From contig DGHK01000036.1 in assembly GCA_002392655.1 (NCBI GenBank), forward strand, positions 1 through 64,000: a stretch of DNA of 64,000 nucleotides, written 5' to 3'. The notes under the pieces were generated by a model. It ran no database searches. It worked only from the letters and a program-made list of their open reading frames with translations, and was not told the DNA's origin. This DNA is from Lachnospiraceae bacterium UBA3850. Lineage in GTDB: Bacteria > Bacillota > Clostridia > Lachnospirales > Lachnospiraceae. Below, piece after piece: positions 16,901 through 24,566 of the stretch; the first letter of the stretch is position 1; the number at the start of each line of letters is the position of its first letter. Both the position numbers and the translations under genes were made by a program.

Positions 16901-17695
16901 TCAGTTCAGTTCATCACGTCTGAATATAGAATAACCAATAAACATATAACAGGCCGTTACCAGAATTGATATAGCTATTGTCCATAGGATCAACCCTATG
17001 GATACTGAGCCGTTATAGCTGGTATACTCTACTATTCCGTTTACGGGATCCAGATTGTATGTGGACCAGGCCTTAAAGTCAAAAAGCATATTTATATTTG
17101 CTATGCCGGTTACATAGCCGGACTTATTTACGTTAAACTGCTCCATGAGTCCGATAAATGAAAACAGTCCATAGCCTACGGCCATCATCAGATACTGACT
17201 TTTTACAATAAATGATATGATCACCAGAAATGCACATATTCTCATTATTGGAAAAAACAGAAGTAAATCTCTCACTATCACGTCTCCGAGAGACAGGGTG
17301 TTTCCCCAGCCATACATAATAGCTCCCGGAATCATTACGGAAAAATGCAGAGCTGTTACCAGAAATGCCCCCACCAGAATCGCCGGAATAAATCTACTGA
17401 TATATACCTGCTTTCTGGAATGACCAGACATAATTTCATAATTAACTACCTTATCTCTGAAATCACCACTGCACATATATCCAACGAGTATGGCTGCAAT
17501 AAAGATAAGTATCATTATATTGCTGCTGGAAATCTCTGCCACCAGCTGACTTGTATTATGAGCCATGTTATCTGAGGATGTATCGATATTTAAAAATCCT
17601 TCCAACAACATGAATAATAAGCCTATTATAAATGTGATCCTTATAGCCTTGGTCTTTTTAAGTTCATATGCTACTGATTTGATTATATTTTTCAT
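16901..17695 (-). CDS. ABC-2 type permease (LanG/E-like)
   Basis: A 264-residue membrane protein with about six helices. It has a SGDFRDKVVNYEIMSGHSR loop typical of ABC-2 permeases of the lantibiotic-immunity and bacitracin-export class. Its first codon shares a base with the stop of the preceding paralogous permease (17695), so the two are translationally coupled. Similar length and the shared NYE-MxGHxR loop show that the two permeases are diverged duplicates, as in LanE/LanG pairs. It works with the ATPase at 18498. Export or expulsion of a membrane-active peptide is the usual role of such sets. Confidence 0.87.
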   Translation of the reverse strand: MKNIIKSVAYELKKTKAIRITFIIGLLFMLLEGFLNIDTSSDNMAHNTSQLVAEISSSNIMILIFIAAILVGYMCSGDFRDKVVNYEIMSGHSRKQVYISRFIPAILVGAFLVTALHFSVMIPGAIMYGWGNTLSLGDVIVRDLLLFFPIMRICAFLVIISFIVKSQYLMMAVGYGLFSFIGLMEQFNVNKSGYVTGIANINMLFDFKAWSTYNLDPVNGIVEYTSYNGSVSIGLILWTIAISILVTACYMFIGYSIFRRDELN

Positions 17696-18495
17696 TAGTC
17701 TCTGTCCTTCTTCTTAAATACTATATAAGCGATTGCCAAGTAAACAGCACTTACTATCAGAGATATAATAATGGTCTGTATCGTTTTTCCGGAAGACAAT
17801 GCATAGTCTATCTTTACCACCTTATGTCCGTTTATAACAACATTTCTGCTATTTTCAGATGTCATGATCCATGATATATCCGCGGCAGCAAAGATATTGG
17901 TAACATCTATTCTAAAGCCTTCATCCAAAATATTTCCTACCATTATTGTCAACATTATTGCCAGATAACTGAGGGCTGCACCTTTTCCAGCACTTCCCGA
18001 GACGCTGGTGATCATCATAAACAGAGTACATAGTCTGATCAGTGGAAATACGAGGAGTACAAGCCTCATTATCGCTTCTCCTTTATCTACCGAAAGTCCC
18101 CAACCATTTATAAAAGAGAAGTATACAAAGGGAAGGAGGAACAAAAGAACCACAAGCAGGATTGCCCATCCATAGCCGCATATTATCCTTGCCCAGAAAA
18201 CTCTGCTTCTATTATGTCCGTTCATTAATTCATAGTTAAGTGTTTTATCTCCTGCATCTGATCCGACAATCATTGTTGAAAAAATAAGCACAGCAATAAC
18301 AAATAGGATTATTACATTTCCGGACACCGCAGCCATATACACCCCGCCGTCCAAATCCTTGAAGGATAGACCGCCTCCATATGTGATTGTAAGCATAGAA
18401 GCCAGAATCGGAATTACTATCATGGAAAAGATAGCAAGGGCTGACAGAGTGTTTCGCCTTGTTGTGTAGTTTAATGATTTTATAATATTTATCAT
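17695..18495 (-). CDS. ABC-2 type permease (LanE/G-like)
   Basis: A 266-residue membrane protein with about six helices and the loop VGSDAGDKTLNYELMNGHNRS. That loop parallels the one in the permease at 16901. The start lies 2 bp after the ATPase stop. Together the three genes form a standard two-permease, one-ATPase exporter of the self-protection type. No substrate-binding protein is present, which argues for export rather than import. Confidence 0.87.
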   Translation of the reverse strand: MINIIKSLNYTTRRNTLSALAIFSMIVIPILASMLTITYGGGLSFKDLDGGVYMAAVSGNVIILFVIAVLIFSTMIVGSDAGDKTLNYELMNGHNRSRVFWARIICGYGWAILLVVLLFLLPFVYFSFINGWGLSVDKGEAIMRLVLLVFPLIRLCTLFMMITSVSGSAGKGAALSYLAIMLTIMVGNILDEGFRIDVTNIFAAADISWIMTSENSRNVVINGHKVVKIDYALSSGKTIQTIIISLIVSAVYLAIAYIVFKKKDRD

Positions 18496-18497
18496 TT

Positions 18498-19418
18498 TTA
18501 TATCCTTTCATCTTGTACCAAACGTAGGTAATAATCCTCGAGATTAACCTCATTCCGCGAAAGTTCCACAGGAATGACTCCGTTTTCATAAAGCGTTCTG
18601 GATATATGTAACATATTGTCCAGACCATCAAAAATTCTTATACTACTATCCTCCAGAACTTCAATATTCGATATTCCGCAGTTCCTTGTAAGAATGACAC
18701 TTGCCTTCTCATTATTATCCGTATCTATATGGACATACTCACTGCACTCAGCTTTAAGTTCCTCTGACGTAAAGCGTCCCTTTATTTGACCATGGTTGAT
18801 AAATATGTAATCAGAACAGAGAAGCGAAAGCTCGCTAAGTATGTGAGATGATATGATGATCGTTATATCCTGCTCCTTATTCAGCTTTCTGAAGAGTTCT
18901 CTTATCTCAACTATTCCTTCCGGATCCAAACCATTTATAGGCTCATCCAGAACCATCAACTCAGGCTTTCCGAGAAGTGCATTTGCAATACCGAGTCTCT
19001 GCCGCATACCAAGCGAATAATTCTTCACTACCTTTTTTCCGGTATCCTGCAGCTTGACTATCTCCAGAACCTCATCAATTCTGTTCTTGTCAGGTATTCC
19101 CTTCTGCAGCCTCTGCTTCTCCAGATTCTCCCTTGCAGTCATTTTTTCCTTTGCATATGGAGTCTCTATCATGAAGCTCGTACGTGATCTGGCATTATTC
19201 AGCCCCTTCTCACTGACATTGCCAAACATAGCAAGCTCACCCTTTGTAGGAAATGCAAGACCACCCATCACCTTCATAATTGTGGTCTTACCTGCTCCAT
19301 TCGGACCGATCAGGCCAACGATACTTCCTTTTTTCACGGTAAATGAAACATCATCAAGTGCCTTTTGTGTGCCATACTGTTTTGTCAGATTTCTTACTTC
19401 CACTATATTTCCTGCCAT
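18498..19418 (-). CDS. ABC transporter ATP-binding protein (BcrA/LanF-like)
   Basis: A 306-residue ATPase with Walker A GPNGAGKTT, signature YSLGMRQRLGIA, Walker B LMVLDEPINGLD and an SSHILSE H-loop. The C-terminal extension of about 90 residues is typical of BcrA/LanF subunits. It is first gene of an operon with two permeases and an S41 peptidase. A GGAGAGG site precedes the ATG. It is divergent from the GG-leader peptide gene at 19597, 178 bp away. That arrangement suggests immunity or transport linked to that peptide. Confidence 0.92.
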   Translation of the reverse strand: MAGNIVEVRNLTKQYGTQKALDDVSFTVKKGSIVGLIGPNGAGKTTIMKVMGGLAFPTKGELAMFGNVSEKGLNNARSRTSFMIETPYAKEKMTARENLEKQRLQKGIPDKNRIDEVLEIVKLQDTGKKVVKNYSLGMRQRLGIANALLGKPELMVLDEPINGLDPEGIVEIRELFRKLNKEQDITIIISSHILSELSLLCSDYIFINHGQIKGRFTSEELKAECSEYVHIDTDNNEKASVILTRNCGISNIEVLEDSSIRIFDGLDNMLHISRTLYENGVIPVELSRNEVNLEDYYLRLVQDERI

Positions 19419-19596
19419 ATTTACATCCTCTCCTAATCAGCTATCTGCTTTTTTCATATCACTATCATAAAATGAATATCTAAAGAATTTCTTAAATAAT
19501 TTATAAATTTTTTCCTGTGACATAATTGTGATAAATCATATGCTAGTATGTGTACATAAATAAAACGAAAACACAGATGTGAAAGGAGAAAAAATT
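19419..19596. promoter_or_regulatory. Divergent control region between exporter and GG-leader peptide
   Basis: A 178-bp AT-rich region. On the plus strand an extended -10 (TG at 19541-19542, TAGTAT at 19544-19549) could drive the peptide gene, though I see no good -35. A TAAAGAATTTCTTA element at 19481-19494 contains a perfect AAGAA-T-TTCTT palindrome and is a candidate regulator site for either direction. AAAGGAG at 19582-19588 lies 8 bp before the peptide ATG. Confidence 0.4.
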
Positions 19597-19782
19597 ATGG
19601 AAAATACAATTAAGAAAATCGATGTAGAGACTCTGGAGCAGATAGCCGGTGGCGAAGAAAATGAGTGGGGTGTAACTTGCCCTAAGTGTGGAAGCAGGAA
19701 TGTCTCATTCATATACGAGCACGACGAGATCGGCATATTCGATTGCTGTCATTGCGGACATCACTTCAGCCAGGGTTACTAG
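19597..19782 (+). CDS. Double-glycine leader peptide with zinc-ribbon-like core
   Basis: A 61-residue peptide. Residues 1-19 form a bacteriocin-type leader (IDVETLEQIAGG): Leu at -7, Ile at -4 and Gly-Gly at -2/-1 before the predicted cut. The 42-residue core has CPKCG at 28-32 and DCCHCGHHF at 49-57, so two Cys-x-x-Cys knuckles spaced like a small zinc ribbon, plus acidic and aromatic residues. The ATG is chosen for the strong AAAGGAG 8 bp upstream; an in-frame GTG at 19579 has none. It has its own terminator. The C39 transporter at 9591 could cleave and export it, and the LanFEG-like set next door could protect against it. No modification enzyme is visible. Its activity is unknown. Confidence 0.85.
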   Translation: MENTIKKIDVETLEQIAGGEENEWGVTCPKCGSRNVSFIYEHDEIGIFDCCHCGHHFSQGY

Positions 19783-19810
19783 AAAACAAACCTCTCCATT
19801 AAAATAAAGA

Positions 19811-19852
19811 AGAAACCTTGTGAGTTTTCTCGCAAGGTTTCTTTGTTTATAC
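19811..19852 (+). terminator. Intrinsic terminator of the peptide gene
   Basis: A 14-bp stem with one G-U wobble (19811-19824 with 19829-19842) and a TTTT loop is followed by TTGTTTATA. It lies 28 bp after the peptide stop and ahead of the convergent kinase gene. Confidence 0.88.
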
Positions 19853-19862
19853 TTTAATCTAT

Positions 19863-20783
19863 TCACAAGTCTGCCGGAAGCTTTATATCAAATACCAGTC
19901 TGTCTCCATCTACCTCAGCAGTTATATCCCCTTTTTGCTTTTCCATAAGCAGCTTTGCTATGTAAAGTCCAAGTCCCGCACTTCCAGCGCTTCGTGCCTT
20001 ATCTGCTCTGTAGGTTCTGTCAAATATATGATCCGTATCTATAGCCTCTCCGGCTTTTATACGATTTCCCAGCTTAACTATGACCTCTTTATTATTATCC
20101 ATTGCTCCCGGATCAACTATACTTAGTTCAAAATCATCCACCGCATATTTCAGAATATTAGTTATCAGATTGCCAAATACTCGGTTTAATATATCACGGT
20201 TCGCCTTAACATATACCGTTTTTTCCGGAAAAGTTATCTTCGGCGTCAGGTTCTTCTCCCTTATCAGAGTTTCATTTTCGAGAATAAATACAGATAAAAA
20301 GTCCACAAGATCCAGTTTACATAATTCTACAGGCTTACTATCGCTTTCAAGCACTGATAGTTCAAAGAATTCATCAACCATATCCTTCAGAGTATCTGCC
20401 TTTCGTCTGCTTATATCCAGATACCCTCTTCCCTTGTCAGATAAAGATTCATTTTCAAGCATCTGCAGATTTCCCTTAACAACGGTAAGTGGAGTTCTGA
20501 GATCATGAGCTATATCGGAAATAGACTGCTCCAGCTGGCGACGGGACCTCTGTGTCTCAAGCTTTAATGATTTCTGATAATCTATATTATTATTTATTTC
20601 CGTTGCCAGAAGCTGAATATCTTTATCTATCAGTGTTACACGGACCTGACGATTATAATTATCATCTTTTGTTTTTATTAACTCTTTTCTGACCTCTCTC
20701 ATTCCCTTCTTGATGATCACAAGTCGAATAAGCAGCCAAAGTGAAATAAGAGCCAGCAAAACAATTATAATATCCTTTACCAT
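19863..20783 (-). CDS. Sensor histidine kinase (short, single-helix)
   Basis: A 306-residue kinase with one N-terminal membrane helix (residues 5-25) and no extracytoplasmic domain. The H-box is IAHDLRTPLTV with His93. The ATPase domain keeps recognisable N and F regions and a GLGLYIAK G2 box. Intramembrane-sensing kinases of this size often partner exporters that resist peptides, sensing through the transporter. It is last gene of the operon starting at 24351, 18 bp after its response regulator. It probably controls the exporters on either side. Confidence 0.9.
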   Translation of the reverse strand: MVKDIIIVLLALISLWLLIRLVIIKKGMREVRKELIKTKDDNYNRQVRVTLIDKDIQLLATEINNNIDYQKSLKLETQRSRRQLEQSISDIAHDLRTPLTVVKGNLQMLENESLSDKGRGYLDISRRKADTLKDMVDEFFELSVLESDSKPVELCKLDLVDFLSVFILENETLIREKNLTPKITFPEKTVYVKANRDILNRVFGNLITNILKYAVDDFELSIVDPGAMDNNKEVIVKLGNRIKAGEAIDTDHIFDRTYRADKARSAGSAGLGLYIAKLLMEKQKGDITAEVDGDRLVFDIKLPADL

Positions 20784-20801
20784 TTATGTTGAAACCCTCA
20801 T

Positions 20802-21518
20802 TTATACATTTTTGGCGAGTCTATAACCGATACCCCAGACTGTCTCTATAAATTCCTTCCCGGTAGCCTTCTTCAGTTTGCTTCTCAGATTACTCATATG
20901 AACATTGATAGTATTATCCTCATAGTAGTAAGTATCATTCCATACAGCCTCATACAGATTTGCCTTTGTAAATGTTTTGGCCGGATTTTCCATCAAAAGC
21001 ATAAGCAGCTGCAGCTCCTTAGCTGTGAGCTTTATCTCATTATCATTATAGGTTACTGAGTTAAGCGATTTATTAATAACCAGACCACATAGACTGAGTA
21101 CGTCTCCGTTTTTTTGTTCAGTATTCTCGCTTCTTCTGAGTACAACCTCTATACGAACCATAACTTCATCGAGATCAAAGGGTTTTATGATATAATCATC
21201 CGCACCCATTCTCAGCACCTCGAGCCTTGTATCCTTCATGGTTTTTGCCGACAAAACAATAACAGGAGTATTCTTCTTTTCAGGAGCCTCACTATCGCGA
21301 AGCTCCTTTATAAGAATATCTCCTGACTTATATGGAAGCATCATATCCATGAGGATGATGTCATATATCTCATCTGAAATCATCTTCGAGGCAATACTTC
21401 CATCCTTTGCCTCCTCTACCTCAAAGCCATTCCCAGTTAAAAAGCCCTTAAGCAGATTTCTGATTTCCGCGTCATCTTCAACTATGAGTAATTTTCTTCT
21501 AATGTCGTTCATCTCCAT
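20802..21518 (-). CDS. OmpR-family response regulator
   Basis: About 238 residues from the ATG at 21518. I use this start because the longer frame to 21602 would run into the SdpI-like gene and its first 28 residues are not receiver-like. The receiver domain has EDD at 14-16 and phospho-acceptor D58 (LMDMMLP). The C-terminal winged helix ends in ETVWGIGYRLAKNV. It starts 25 bp after the SdpI-like stop and is followed by its kinase. Its likely targets are this operon or the divergent peptide/exporter region at 19419-19596. Confidence 0.92.
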   Translation of the reverse strand: MEMNDIRRKLLIVEDDAEIRNLLKGFLTGNGFEVEEAKDGSIASKMISDEIYDIILMDMMLPYKSGDILIKELRDSEAPEKKNTPVIVLSAKTMKDTRLEVLRMGADDYIIKPFDLDEVMVRIEVVLRRSENTEQKNGDVLSLCGLVINKSLNSVTYNDNEIKLTAKELQLLMLLMENPAKTFTKANLYEAVWNDTYYYEDNTINVHMSNLRSKLKKATGKEFIETVWGIGYRLAKNV

Positions 21519-21543
21519 TTTACCATCTTGTAATATTTGTGCC

Positions 21544-22191
21544 TTACTTAGTACTCTTCTTAAACTCTCTGTAAACGATTTCCGAATAAATAAACGGAAC
21601 AATTATCGTCACAAGAATTATAACAAAAAGTACCCAAAGATGCATCCCCATAACTGTGATAATCATGCTAAGGAATCCGGAAACAAACACAAAAGGTCCG
21701 GCAAAGCGATGAGTCTTATCCCAAACCTCCGGAGAAGCGAGGGTATGCGGAGTACGGATTCCGTAAAATGCATTTCTCCGAATCTTCGGAAGAAAGTTTC
21801 CACATACTAAAAAAATAACAGTCATAACAATTCCGACAAATGCTTTTATATCGAGATTTTTTTCTTTTGCATTAAGAAGCATCCATATCATCACAACAAA
21901 GAAAACAATTGACGGAAGTATTTTAATAACCATCTCGCCTTTTTTATTCTTCTCTTCCTTCCACGCAAGATTCGTAATGATACACAGAACAAGCTGAATG
22001 GCAGTAAATATAAGAGGCATAGCAAAGCAGGTAAAGCCCCTGGATGCAAAGCCATCTGCATTACCATTTATATCAAAATGTACCGCAACCTCTTTAGGAA
22101 GATCCTTGTAGATCATCAGGCCGGGAATTATTGTCATAAGACATATAATAAGAGAAATAATGTCATACTTCCCCAGTATTCTTTTCTTCAT
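21544..22191 (-). CDS. SdpI-family immunity-like membrane protein (DUF1648)
   Basis: A 215-residue protein with about six helices. The N-terminal half is DUF1648-like (PGLMIYKDLPKEVAVHFDINGNADGF) and the second half is SdpI-like (GNFLPKIRRNAFYGIRTPHTL, then VWDKTHRFAGPFVF). Bacillus subtilis SdpI confers immunity to the SdpC cannibalism toxin and sequesters the repressor SdpR. Here an ArsR/SdpR-type repressor lies just upstream, as in the sdpRI operon. AAAGGAGGT precedes the ATG. No SdpC-like toxin is visible in the window. Confidence 0.9.
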   Translation of the reverse strand: MKKRILGKYDIISLIICLMTIIPGLMIYKDLPKEVAVHFDINGNADGFASRGFTCFAMPLIFTAIQLVLCIITNLAWKEEKNKKGEMVIKILPSIVFFVVMIWMLLNAKEKNLDIKAFVGIVMTVIFLVCGNFLPKIRRNAFYGIRTPHTLASPEVWDKTHRFAGPFVFVSGFLSMIITVMGMHLWVLFVIILVTIIVPFIYSEIVYREFKKSTK

Positions 22192-22468
22192 TTGCTACCT
22201 CCTTTTTTTTTGAGGCAAACTGCGAAAACCACATCATTATATCCTCAAATACTGACGTATTCAGACTATAATATATAAAATTCTTTTCCTTAGTTTCATA
22301 AATAAGATCTGACTGCTTCAGCTGTTTTAAATGATACGAAACAGTCGCCTGTGTCATGTCAAACTTTGCTGCTATATCTCCTGCTGACATGCGCCCTTCC
22401 TTAAGCATAGTAAGTATCTCACGCCTTACAGGATCCGATAAAGCTTTAAAGGTTTCCGGAAATCCCAT
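22163..22468 (-). CDS. ArsR/SdpR-family transcriptional repressor
   Basis: About 101 residues from the ATG at 22468, chosen for AAAGGAG just upstream; the longer frame to 22510 has none and overlaps the permease gene. It is a winged helix with FKALSDPVRREIL at the start and a recognition helix region DMTQATVSYHLKQL. The metal-binding ELCVCD motif of metal-sensing ArsR proteins is absent, which fits the SdpR subgroup. The 3' end overlaps the SdpI-like gene by 29 bp. By analogy with sdpRI it should repress its own operon. The palindrome at 24381-24416 is a candidate target. Confidence 0.88.
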   Translation of the reverse strand: MGFPETFKALSDPVRREILTMLKEGRMSAGDIAAKFDMTQATVSYHLKQLKQSDLIYETKEKNFIYYSLNTSVFEDIMMWFSQFASKKKEVANEEKNTGEV

Positions 22469-22481
22469 AACATTCTCCTTT

Positions 22482-23252
22482 CTATAGCTTTCTGTGTTTT
22501 GTAAACACAACTGCTAAAACAATTAGTACTACCGTAATCGCTCCTGTTACTCCGGCAGCTATCACATAGTCTGATGCAATTTGTTTTTTACTGAGTATAT
22601 CTCCGCTGCTAAGTAACCATGTAGGAAGATACTCCTTTATCTTCCCTATCATTCCAAGCATCATATATATAAAATAAACAATTCCGACTCCCATCAGAAC
22701 CTGAATAGTTGAGTTTAGGAACGATGAAAAAAATGCTATCCACGCTATAAGGAAAAGTCCAAAGAGCCAGTAAAAAACACTCATCCACAGGATTAGCTTT
22801 GCATCCGGACCATTCCAGTAATAAGCAGTGTAGCCCCAGCTAACTCCGAGATAAACTCCAAAGCAGGCAGTCCAAAGAAGTATCTGAGTAAGCAGCTTTG
22901 ACAGAACAACTGAGGTTCTTGTAAGCCCCTTGGTAACAAGCGGAATAAGTGTCCCCTTCGAGTATTCCTTAACATAGCTGCTGCAAAGCATGATTATTAT
23001 AACAATTAAAAGCGTTGAAAAATTCTTTTGAAACTGTTCCCAGGAATGATCCGCCGTAACAGTGACTTTTCCAACCTGAAAGCCCTGTTCCTTCATCTGA
23101 TCTGAAAGCTGTTCCATCAGCCACGGTGTAAGCTTGGCTATAAGCGGATTCATAATCGCCATGATAAATGAAATGATTCCGAGAACAAGTGCCTTGTAGG
23201 TTCTGATAATTTCAGTTATTTCTTTTTTATAAAATGTACCAAATCCTCTCAT
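22482..23252 (-). CDS. ABC-2 type permease
   Basis: A 256-residue membrane protein with about six helices and an extracytoplasmic loop after the first (LTPWLMEQLSDQMKEQ). The segment SYVKEYSKGTLIPLVTKGLTRT is the usual ABC-2 coupling region. It overlaps the ATPase gene by 4 bp. There is only one permease gene here, so it probably forms a homodimer with two copies of the ATPase. The substrate is unknown; the SdpRI-like neighbours point to peptide stress. Confidence 0.88.
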   Translation of the reverse strand: MRGFGTFYKKEITEIIRTYKALVLGIISFIMAIMNPLIAKLTPWLMEQLSDQMKEQGFQVGKVTVTADHSWEQFQKNFSTLLIVIIIMLCSSYVKEYSKGTLIPLVTKGLTRTSVVLSKLLTQILLWTACFGVYLGVSWGYTAYYWNGPDAKLILWMSVFYWLFGLFLIAWIAFFSSFLNSTIQVLMGVGIVYFIYMMLGMIGKIKEYLPTWLLSSGDILSKKQIASDYVIAAGVTGAITVVLIVLAVVFTKHRKL

Positions 23253-24145
23253 TTCAAAGCCTCCATAAATAAGTCCTCAAGATCCATCTCTTTTCTCTCA
23301 AACTTCACCACTGAGATCTTCTCTTCTGCAAGGAAGCCAAACAGTCTCATCTCTTCATCGCCTCCCAGCCCCTTGAACTCAAGTCCGCCTTCACACATAG
23401 TGGCATCCTTAAAGTTTGCAATTATCTTCTTTTTATCCTCCGGATTTTTAAGTATAAGCCTTACTCCGGTTTCAGAACTTACCTTCTTTATCTCATCTAT
23501 CGAACCGGAAAGCTTAACCTCTCCGCCCTCAAGAAGAGCAATGTGATCTGATATTCTCTCAACATCTGAAAGTATATGTGTCGAAAAAAGAATAGAAGTA
23601 TGTTCCTTCGCCTGATGCATTATATCGAGAATCTCGTGTCTTCCCAGCGGATCAAGTGCCGAGGTTGGTTCATCGCAGATGAGAAGCTTTGGTCTTCCGA
23701 TAAGTGCCTGTGCGATTCCGAGTCTCTGCTTCATTCCTCTGGAATAACCACCGATCCTGCCCTTTTCCTTTGAAAGACCTACAAGAGATAGAAGCTCATC
23801 TATTCTGGTCTTAAGTTCTCTTCCTGTAAGCCCTGCTATCTCACCGCAAAGCTTTAGGTATTCCCTTGCCTTCATATATGGATAGAACTCCGGAACATCC
23901 GGGAGGTAACCAACATATCTGTTAGTCGCTGTTTCGCCATAGGTTACATTTTCTCCACAAACTGTTATGCTTCCGCTATCCTGTTTCAAAAGTCCGAGGA
24001 TCATCTTCATTGTTGTTGTCTTGCCGGCGCCATTACGACCGATAAAACCGAATATACTCTTTTCTTCTACCGAAAAGCTTATGCCCTTTAATACTTCCTT
24101 TGAGCCAAAGCTTTTTCTTACATCTTCCAGTGTCAGTATTTCCAT
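23249..24145 (-). CDS. ABC transporter ATP-binding protein
   Basis: A 298-residue ATPase: Walker A GRNGAGKTTT, signature YSRGMKQRLGIAQ, Walker B LLICDEPTSALD and an FSTHILSDVER H-loop. About 85 residues follow the core, as in DrrA/BcrA-type exporter ATPases. It shares one base with the stop of the PLDc_N gene (24145) and overlaps the permease gene by 4 bp. The operon is tightly coupled. Confidence 0.92.
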   Translation of the reverse strand: MEILTLEDVRKSFGSKEVLKGISFSVEEKSIFGFIGRNGAGKTTTMKMILGLLKQDSGSITVCGENVTYGETATNRYVGYLPDVPEFYPYMKAREYLKLCGEIAGLTGRELKTRIDELLSLVGLSKEKGRIGGYSRGMKQRLGIAQALIGRPKLLICDEPTSALDPLGRHEILDIMHQAKEHTSILFSTHILSDVERISDHIALLEGGEVKLSGSIDEIKKVSSETGVRLILKNPEDKKKIIANFKDATMCEGGLEFKGLGGDEEMRLFGFLAEEKISVVKFERKEMDLEDLFMEALK

Positions 24146-24351
24146 TATTCATCCTCGCCTTTACCAAGTGTGAAATATAAAATAGGTCCGATAAATTCCA
24201 TTCCGATTATTGTAACTATTACCCACAGTGCACGGTTTCCTCTCTTATAATTAGGGTGCTTGAAGATATGCACCAGCGTAACTATTAAAAGTATGATTTC
24301 TGCTATAGCAAGCGGAATAATAAACGGCAGCCACTCTCTGATTGTATCCAT
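24145..24351 (-). CDS. Small PLDc_N (cardiolipin synthase N-terminal-like) membrane protein
   Basis: A 68-residue protein from the ATG at 24351, which has AGGAGGT 7 bp upstream; the longer frame to 24375 does not. It has two membrane helices with a basic loop (HPNYKRGNRALW), followed by GMEFIGPILYFTLGKGEDE. This is the PLDc_N module found at the front of cardiolipin synthases and as stand-alone proteins in exporter operons. It is first in the seven-gene unit ending at 19863. An accessory or sensing role is inference. Confidence 0.85.
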   Translation of the reverse strand: MDTIREWLPFIIPLAIAEIILLIVTLVHIFKHPNYKRGNRALWVIVTIIGMEFIGPILYFTLGKGEDE

Positions 24352-24380
24352 AATAAAACCTCCTGAAAAATACATTTAGC

Positions 24381-24416
24381 ATTTAGATAAATTTCTAATT
24401 TGAAATTCATCTAAAT
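24381..24416. promoter_or_regulatory. Large palindromic operator at the exporter-sdpRI-like operon start
   Basis: An inverted repeat with 15-bp arms (24381-24395 and 24402-24416), 14 of 15 positions matching, around a 6-bp centre. It sits just downstream of the -10 box at 24419-24424, over the expected transcription start, a position at which a bound protein would block transcription. Candidate binders are the SdpR-like repressor at 22163 or the divergent TetR-type regulator at 24567. Confidence 0.75.
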
Positions 24417-24418
24417 AG

Positions 24419-24447
24419 AATATACTCTCAGGAGGAATCTTTGTCAA
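24419..24447 (-). promoter_or_regulatory. Strong sigma-70-type promoter of the seven-gene operon
   Basis: On the minus strand a perfect TTGACA (24442-24447), a 17-bp spacer and TATATT (24419-24424). It reads into the PLDc_N gene and the operon that follows to 19863. The near-consensus strength suggests that the operon needs a repressor. A second weaker palindrome (TTAGAAAT with TTTTCTAA) lies upstream at 24455-24470. Confidence 0.85.
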
Positions 24448-24488
24448 GAACTATTTAGAAATTTTTCTAATTACTCTTTCAAATAGAT

Positions 24489-24517
24489 AAATACTTTAAT
24501 AAAATATAAAAGTATTT
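24489..24517. promoter_or_regulatory. Inverted repeat before the TetR-type gene
   Basis: Perfect 9-bp arms AAATACTTT (24489-24497) and AAAGTATTT (24509-24517) with an 11-bp spacer. It lies directly upstream of a TATAAT-like element in the promoter region of the TetR-family gene. This is the usual place for an autoregulatory TetR operator. Confidence 0.5.
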
Positions 24518-24566
24518 TATAATATTCTGAGGTAACATAGCTATAACTGTTACGAGGGGGACCATT

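Noticed and set aside
21519-21602. N-terminal extension of the response regulator to 21602
   Set aside because: The extra 28 residues are not receiver-like, overlap the SdpI-like gene and have no ribosome binding site.
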